From Rhyacichthys aspro (lineage: Eukaryota > Chordata > Actinopteri > Gobiiformes > Rhyacichthyidae), in assembly GCA_036850595.1 (NCBI GenBank), contig CM072155.1, forward strand, positions 7,567,475 through 7,631,474: 64,000 bases of DNA, given 5' to 3'. Below are positions 56,931-64,000 of the stretch, piece after piece. Below the pieces are notes generated by a model. That model was not told the origin of the DNA. It ran no database searches and saw only the letters and a list, made by a program, of their open reading frames with translations. Position 1 is the first letter of the stretch. The number at the start of each line of letters is the position of its first letter. Position numbers and translations under genes: made by a program.

Positions 56931-59900
56931 ATGGTGGACCCGCTGCACTTTTTGGAGGAAAAGCAATTATTGGGGTTCTTGCACCTCAACAAAACCGAGC
57001 TGTCATGTATGGAGAACCCGCTGACGTTTGTGAGCCAGCTCCGGGACTATAACCTGATCCCTGAGGAGAACTATAAGGTGATTTACCCCCGGGGGAGTTG
57101 GGCAGATTTCTGCAGCGCCGCGGTTGGTTCCTCTGCGTGCCTCACTCAGGCAACATCCCGCGACAGGAAAAACCCGCCAAAATCAAATTTAGCGAGGGCA
57201 GCTTTTTCAGCTAGTACACCGTCCGAAGGTTTACAGTTGGTTTTATTCTGTATTTTCAGGAGGAACTGTAAAGAAAAAAACTGTAGCCTACTTTATTAGG
57301 CGTATTATGAAAATATATAGCCGGTAGGAGGCTATGTCGTATTCACATTTATGTTTAAGGTTTTAATAGCAACAAAAATTACATATATGGTTTTATTATG
57401 TTAAGTACCTTTCTGGTTAGCGGGGACTTATTGCATATAGCTTAATCATTTTATGGCTTTCGTGATCACTGCTAATGTTCTCTTTAGTTGTAGGCCTATA
57501 CAGAATCTCTGATGGTAAAATAACCATTAAAAATAAATTAGACATCATTATAAATACATAAATGGGCTTAAAAAAGTCAGCATAAATAACTTCAGTTCAA
57601 TTGAGAATATGAATGTAGAAATCACATTTAAATTATATGTTTTTACTCTTATGAAGGTGGTAAGCTAAAGCAAAATATTTTCTGAGGTGGTACAGTGTGA
57701 GCTACAACAATATTAGACTAATTTGTGCAGCACTCATTAAAGTATTAGTTATTAATGTATGAATTTAAAAATGTTACTTCTGTTACTTATTTAAATGATA
57801 TAGTATTGTTGATATTTATGCTTAAATATGACTTTTCAATAGGTACCTTAACACCATCAGCCATAGCAGCATGAGCAACTCTGCAAAAAGCAAAAATCAT
57901 CACAGAAATATTGTTATAGTTGTGTCAGTATATTAGATACAGTGTATTAAAGATACAGTAAAGATATGCTTATTGTTTTTGTCTGTCTTAACTGATAAAG
58001 AAAGCCGTGTTGGCTTTATATGAACGGATATTAATCTACTGTTGATAGGTAAATGTTATTTGTCTGTTTGCTGATGAGTGCAGAAGATAAGTCGTATGAA
58101 GAGTAAGGAAAGGATCAGGAGTGCGATGTATAATGCTTTGGATCGTATAGAAAAGGAGCAGCCAAAGCTCATCCATCGCTTCTGGAGGTGTGCGTTTAAA
58201 GAGACCATTATCAACAAGTACCCCACACTGCGACTGCTGCGTAACAGCCTCTTTGACGGTCAGACACTGAAGCATTTCCACCGTTGTCCTGAAGCAGATG
58301 TATTCACATGTGTGCTGTGTAGTTATTGTATATTCAATGGCAGGTTCCTACGCTGACAGTGCACTGCTGGAGGGAGTGGAAAATGAGGATGACAGAAAAA
58401 GGAAGGAGCTGTCAGATGAAGAGGAGGAAGTGGTAAAGAAATTGAAAAAGAAGAAAAAAATTGCGAGACTTGACTATGATGATGATGATGAGCAGGCTGG
58501 TCCATCTTCTCCAGTCACTCCACGAACAAGAAAAAAGCCCAAGAAGTTATGCTTCTGTAACTTGCCTCCCGTTTTCAAACATTTTTAGATGATTAATAAT
58601 GATAATAAGAACACTTTCAAAGTTTAGTCACCAACGTTTGTTATGCTGACACAGCTACTCCGTTAAAGAAGGGAGAGAAGGGTGACATTTGGACATGGGC
58701 TATATATAAAGTCCAGCTGCCCGTGACCTGTGGAGACCACAAGGGGACACTCAACCGGGACAGACTGGCAAAAGGTAAGAAAGTAAAAAATGTATATACT
58801 AAGAGTCTTATTTTGAGGTGATTATTAATTATTGGAAACATAGTTTTGACTGATGTGCTCCATTTTTCTTCTGTATACATTTTGTACAATACACCTTTTA
58901 AGACATTAATTTGTAAATGTTTTGGGTTTTTTTTGTATCTGTACACGTTTTTTTAATTCTGCTGGGCCTATTCTTTGTAGGAGAGAAGTGCATCCTGGTG
59001 GATAAACAGTGGTACACACCTTCTGAGTTTGAACGACTGGCAGGGAGGGCAAGCTACAAAAACTGGAAGTTAAGTATCCGTTGTAGGGATATTCCCTTGG
59101 GAAAACTAATGCAGGTAATTTTTTTCAACATATAGTACATGACAACAAGTACTGAGTGTTGAGAGAAGTTTAAAAAAATCCCAAATCCTTGTTTTCTTTA
59201 GGAAGGACATCTGAAGACCACAGGATTCAAAAGAGGTTCAAAGGTAGTTTTATTAACAATAATGTGATTTAGACTCTGTTGTCTGTTTTAAGTCAATCTC
59301 GTTCAAGTGTCTTTTCTCCTTTAAGGCCAAGAAATCTCTGTTTCCCTATGAGGAAACCATATCAGGTTTGTTTTGATTTTAATATAGTATTATGAATCCA
59401 GGACATCTCATTGTTGCACTAACAAATGTTTTACAGGGTCTGAAGAAGAGACCGAGGATGATGGCAGTGATGATCAGTTTGCATCGAGTACTGGAAGAAG
59501 TTCCTCAGATTCAGGGAGCGCCGCTGGCAGCTCAGGTAGAGCATATGCCCACACACAGGAGACCTGGACTGGTCATTCCCCTCTGTTTCACCTCACTCCT
59601 GCTCAGCTACTGTCACACTATCAATAAAGGACAAAAAAGCCCCAAATAATAATAATTTAAAAAAAAAAGTTCCTTAGATTCAACAGGTGCTGATTTATAC
59701 AGACAGAAAGCATGTCTTTTTCTAAATTGAATTTGACTCCACCTTTTTTGTTTATTCTAGATGAACAAGAAGAAGACAGTGAAGAGCAAAACAAGCTGCA
59801 GTCTGAGGCCATCAGGGACAGCAGAAATAGAGTTCTCAGAGTTAGCTGTGAAGATATCTCTGGCTTATTACACACTAAACGTTTTGCTTCAGGTAATGTC

Positions 59901-61662
59901 ATGTCACAAATGTATGTTAAAAACAGGCCCTTTTTTATAAACTAATACTTCTAAAACTTCCTCATCAGGGACATGTGGGAAGAGCATTCGTACAGAGACA
60001 AGATGGATGACCCCTGTGGATTTTGTTAAGGAAGCATCTTGTCAGACAGATGTCTCCTGGCAGAGGGACATCAAGTGTGAAGGACAGCCTCTCGGTGACC
60101 TTGTGAAGGTAACTGTTACAAAACAGACATATGTCCTCTGTGTCTTAAATGTACTGATTAAGTCTTTATAGTGGTTGTACTTTGTCTCTTGTCAAACTTC
60201 TCCTCACTATAAAAGCATATAAGAAGAGGAGGTGATCAGAGAGCCGCAGGATTTGTCTAAAACAAAAGCAAATCAATACAAGCGATTAATATGTCTATTG
60301 CAGGCAAAGGTTTTGGAGATTCACTCACTACTGTGTACTTGCAGCCTGTGTGTTCCAGATAGTGAAGCCCTGGTAAGTAGACTATCATGTTAACAATAAT
60401 GTTGGTCTGGCAAATAATACTTCGATAATACATCAATTTTATATAGTTCTTATAGAAACTCAAAGATGCTCTACATTTAGCAGAGACAATAACAAAGAAA
60501 ACATAAATGAGAGATCCACTACTGTAAACTATAGGCTTACAGGCTCTGCATCGTTCCAGAAGGAAACAAGGGTGGCTGGCCTGGTGGAGGTAGCTTAGCA
60601 GCCCGGTAGGATGGATTGGGATCCGGCCAACCGAGCAGCGTTGCATTCACTTCCAGTAAATAGCCACGATGAACTGGTTTTTCGGTCCAGAGTTCCTGCA
60701 TGCAGAAAGACAAGGCAGAACCCTCTCATTGGTCCATTGTGTTTTTGTGTATTGGCAGGAAAATGAGAAAAACGATGATGAGTGCTGGATCTGTCGAAGT
60801 GAGGGAGTGCTCGTTGAATGTGATGAGTGTCCGCGCTCTTTTCACCAGAAGTGCCACCTTCCTCATATAGAAGATACCCTTTTAAAGTAAGCATTGCTCA
60901 AAGTTACTGCACCATACTCATACATTGACCAATGTGGATCATGTTTTGGTTTAGAACTAACATTGTGCACCTGCTTGAAATTCTTTTTGTGTGCAGTAAT
61001 AGACTGTGGATGTGCACACTGTGTGTGTTCAGAAAAAATCTGGATCTTTACCCGGAGCTTGAAATGGAAGCGGCCATGTCCAGAACAACATCAGGTCACA
61101 TGCTGGTGAGTGTGTCCCACTGTGGTTATGTTTGATCTGAGATGCTGTCACTCAGGCCTGTGTTCTTTATTTATATTCACAGCACTGTCAGTATCTGCTC
61201 CTGGGTCTCTACAGAGCTGATGAGGAACAGATATTTACTACTGACCCATGTCTTATTGTAAGTGTTTTGTCCACTGCTCTCATGAATAAATTCAGTTGTG
61301 TTACTAAAGCAGTAGCCTCTTGTACATCTTAATTACAGCTAAGAGACTACACAAGTGTGATTGAGACCCCTATGTGGCTTGGCCAAATAGCAGTCAAGCT
61401 CCAGGAGAAAAAATACCAAACTGTGGGAGAGTTTGTGTCAGATGTCCAGCTCATTTTTGCCAACTGTGCCTCATATAACCGAGTAGGACAGTCTTTAAAC
61501 ATCACATTATACTGTCAGTAAATAAAGAGCTTTCATTAACAACACTGCTTTATTTTTCAGGATAATCCTCATTTCCGTGCCATTGGTGAAAAAATGGAGC
61601 AGTTATTTGAAAGAGAATTGAAGAGTGTGTTTAAGATCCGAGAAGTGACTTTGAATTCATAA
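56931..61662 (+). CDS. SP100/SP110/SP140-family nuclear body protein (HSR-SAND-SAND-PHD-bromodomain)
   Basis: Chromatin reader of PML-type nuclear bodies; mammalian relatives act in antiviral defence and gene silencing. Exons: 56931-57077, 58084-58258, 58344-58556, 58655-58774, 58981-59114, 59202-59243, 59326-59365, 59437-59535, 59761-59892, 59969-60108, 60304-60372, 60759-60886, 60997-61105, 61183-61257, 61339-61482, 61561-61662; 622 residues. HSR/Sp100 domain 1-107 (FVSQLRDYNLIPEENYK; HRFWRCAFKETIINKYPTLR). Acidic then lysine-rich linker 108-178. SAND 1 about 179-277 (WYTPSEFERLAGRASYKNWK, LSIRC). Ser/Asp-rich linker. A second, diverged SAND about 368-437 (RWMTPVDFVKEA, IKCEGQPLGDLVK). PHD 446-491 with C4HC3 spacing (CWIC, CDEC, H-x2-C, CTLC). 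Bromodomain about 510-615 with the acetyl-lysine Asn in NCASYN. The exon 3 donor (TTCT/GTAACT) is weak and the least certain junction. Confidence 0.88.
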
Positions 61663-62458
61663 AGTATCAACTTTTCAGCCTTAAAGAAGTACTACCTTAA
61701 CATGCATTTTATGGACTTTTTGGATTACACATTTTTTTACTGAAATTCTAATATCATTTCAAGATACTGACACTGAACACAGAAAGCAGTGTGCTGCCCA
61801 ACTTTAGTTTCTACTACTGGGCAGCCAACCTGCGGTGTCTCATGTATTGGTCCTTTTTTCACAATCAGCCTGACTGTCTTATTTGGGTAGCAATGGAGCT
61901 TTGTCCATATAATAATGTAACGTGTCTTGTCTATTAACAACAAAGTGATATTAAGATTTTGGCTCAGTTTCGAAAGCACTTTGGTCTTAGCAGTTTCTCT
62001 CTCTGGAGAACCATTCTTGATCTTGTCCTCAATTAGAAACCTACTGGAGGAAGGTCTTTGGCACACTGTTTATGGACTGGAGCCGAGCCCCCTGTAGGGC
62101 CTGTGTGGGGTCATAGAGCAGACACACCTGGGCCCTGCAAACAGACGCTCTGTGGCCTTTGCGTCGCTCCTAGTGTATTTTCTTTGTGTATTGATCTGTG
62201 TGTTATTGTTTTAAAAAAAAAGAAATACATAATTAGGACATAAAACATTACTGCATTAGTGGGTCACCGTCTGGTACAGTATTTGGAACAAGTATGTTGC
62301 GTGGTTGTTGGCTGACGTACCGGTGTAATAATAACATAGTAGTCTCTTGATGTCTTTTAGGTGTGTGCATGTGGTGTGTATCATGTTACTAAAATAAACT
62401 GGTTTGTGTTGGGTAAATATGCAATAATAAATCATGTGTTTTCAGAAATGTTAATAAA
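61663..62458 (+). other. SP-family gene 3' UTR
   Basis: After the TAA there are AATAAA hexamers at 62393-62398 and 62453-62458, giving a 3' UTR of about 0.75-0.8 kb. I saw no coding sequence in it. Confidence 0.5.
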
Positions 62459-64000
62459 ATGTCATTAATCTAAATGGTGTATCTCTTTGTGTATCATTTA
62501 TGAAAATACAGTATGTGTTTAATAACGTGATATTGATTAAATATCTAATACATTTACACATATAAACTGTAGGAATGAGACGTTTGTGCCCTTTCAGGGA
62601 AAATGTGTGAAGTGTATCATCTGCTTGTCAACTGTCTGCTGTTTATGAGGTTGAATTCCAACTCAACTCAAATGATTTTAGCATTCGTATTTCTTCATAT
62701 TTACATTTGCACCACATTTCTCATGGTAAGACTGTTCTTTTGACTTAATGTAGGCCTAACATTGTGAAGAGAATGCCAGGCATATACAATAATAAATAAA
62801 TAAAAAATAAAGTTTGGACAGATTTAAAGAAATTACAATAATTTGAAAATATTCAAAGATAGGCAACATTTATACTTGGTCTTTTTTGTTTAAGCTTTTA
62901 GAAATAGTGGAAAAATACAGTTCAATTTCTTTAAAACATACAGGAAAGTAAAGAGACGCAGATGAGAATTTACATTTATGAATGTAAAATTTGCCAAATA
63001 TAATGGATTAGATTAATTACAATTTTTTTCCTTTATTCAATGTTTTTACCATTGAACACAGAGATAATGTGTTCAAATTTTAACAAGAAATTAGAGGCAA
63101 CATTACATTTAATAAATTGTAAGCATTCTGTCCTTTCTGTCCAGAACCGTGTCCAGTACAGTTAGTGTAGTGACGTCATTCACAGTTGCCAGCAGCGAAT
63201 GTTAAGCTTAAAAATCTCTGGGATTCAAAACGTCAGTTAAAGAAGCAGCACAGCACAAAAAATGCATTGTATTACATTCATATATAGCAGGTAGATAGGT
63301 TCATATAAAACTTAAAATTACATAGATCTGTATCCGCATAAAGGTGGAACTTGGAAAGAGAAATATTTTCTAGGGTGGTACTTGATGTGAAGAGTTTGAG
63401 ACCCACTGATGTAGACCTATCTCTGTAGGCTATTGTAGTTTACTGTATTGGACTGTTTTTCTACATGTTTGGAGATATATGGATTAATCCTATCATCCTG
63501 AAATATGCAAATTGCAGAATGTGTCCTGTTCTGTCCTCTTTTATACAAGCATTTTGAATAACTCTGTTTGCTTTGTGATCAGCTGACAGAGGTATATTTA
63601 AACAACATTATGCACAACTTTTAATAATACCAGAACAAACTCACCAATCAAGTCAAGCTGCTCTGACAGGGTTGAAGGTTGACGGAAGCTGTGTGTACTT
63701 TCTGTTTCATTTCTTCAGAACAGCAGTGGTAAGACGTTCACTGTAAATGCTCTTGTTTTATTTTGTTTTTTTCTAATGCTTTGAAAATGTGACTTTGTGG
63801 TTCCACTCAGAGCAGTTCGACTCTTGTGCGCATGCTCTGTGAATACTGTGTTGTTTAAATTAGGGTATAGTCAATAACCGTATTGATTCTAACATGCTTA
63901 GTAAATGTGTAATGAGCTTTTTTTGTTTTTCCTTTTTTTTTGTAAAAAATCTGTAATTGATTGAATGAACTTGTGTGCTTTTACATTGTGAATGTAATGC
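62459..64000. other. Intergenic, no gene seen
   Basis: AT-rich sequence to the window end with no recognised exon, RNA gene or repeat. A weak exon-like stretch with a GT donor (CAGTGGTAAGACG near 63725) could be a non-coding first exon of a gene beyond the window, but there is no support for it. Confidence 0.45.

Noticed and set aside
57078..57299. Continuation of SP-family exon 1 as an intronless protein
   Set aside because: After the AAG/GTGATT donor the frame loses HSR similarity. The next exon at 58084 restores it exactly in phase.

Overview
This 64 kb window is nuclear DNA from a vertebrate, almost certainly a teleost (ray-finned) fish. The genes are split by many GT-AG introns, the protein sequences are vertebrate, non-coding DNA is AT-rich, and several dispersed repeats look like fish DNA transposons. 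I did not identify the species. All gene models were built by hand, by reading exons in frame, checking intron phase at each junction, and comparing with remembered family sequences.

Layout from left to right. (1) 4690-6972 (+): an alpha-type parvalbumin of 109 residues in four coding exons. (2) 9488-20520 (-): baiap2l2, an I-BAR/SH3 actin-membrane adaptor in 14 coding exons. (3) 23634-30417 (+): nptxr, the neuronal pentraxin receptor, five exons, with no usable AUG and an apparent CUG start. (4) 38252-44709: three genes derived from a PIF/Harbinger transposon. Two are paralogous Myb/SANT-like genes on + (38252-39270 and 42797-44709), and between them on - is an intact HARBI1-like DDE nuclease gene (40301-41359). 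(5) 51099-56063 (+): a FAM20C-type secretory-pathway protein kinase, ten exons. (6) 56931-61662 (+): an SP100/SP110/SP140-family nuclear body protein in 16 exons, with HSR, SAND, a second degenerate SAND, PHD and bromodomain.

The first three genes have human counterparts on chromosome 22q12-q13 (PVALB, BAIAP2L2, NPTXR), so the left half keeps an ancestral linkage group. FAM20C and the SP family lie elsewhere in human. The Harbinger-derived trio sits between the two halves, flanked by gene-poor stretches with small inverted-repeat elements.

The observations most worth following up are: the Harbinger-derived Myb/nuclease/Myb trio with uninterrupted reading frames and a complete DDE triad; the CUG start of nptxr; an 84-nt fam20c intron with facing (CA)n and (TG)n tracts that could fold to join the splice sites; the tandem SAND arrangement in the SP-family protein; and an ISRE-like element just upstream of that gene.
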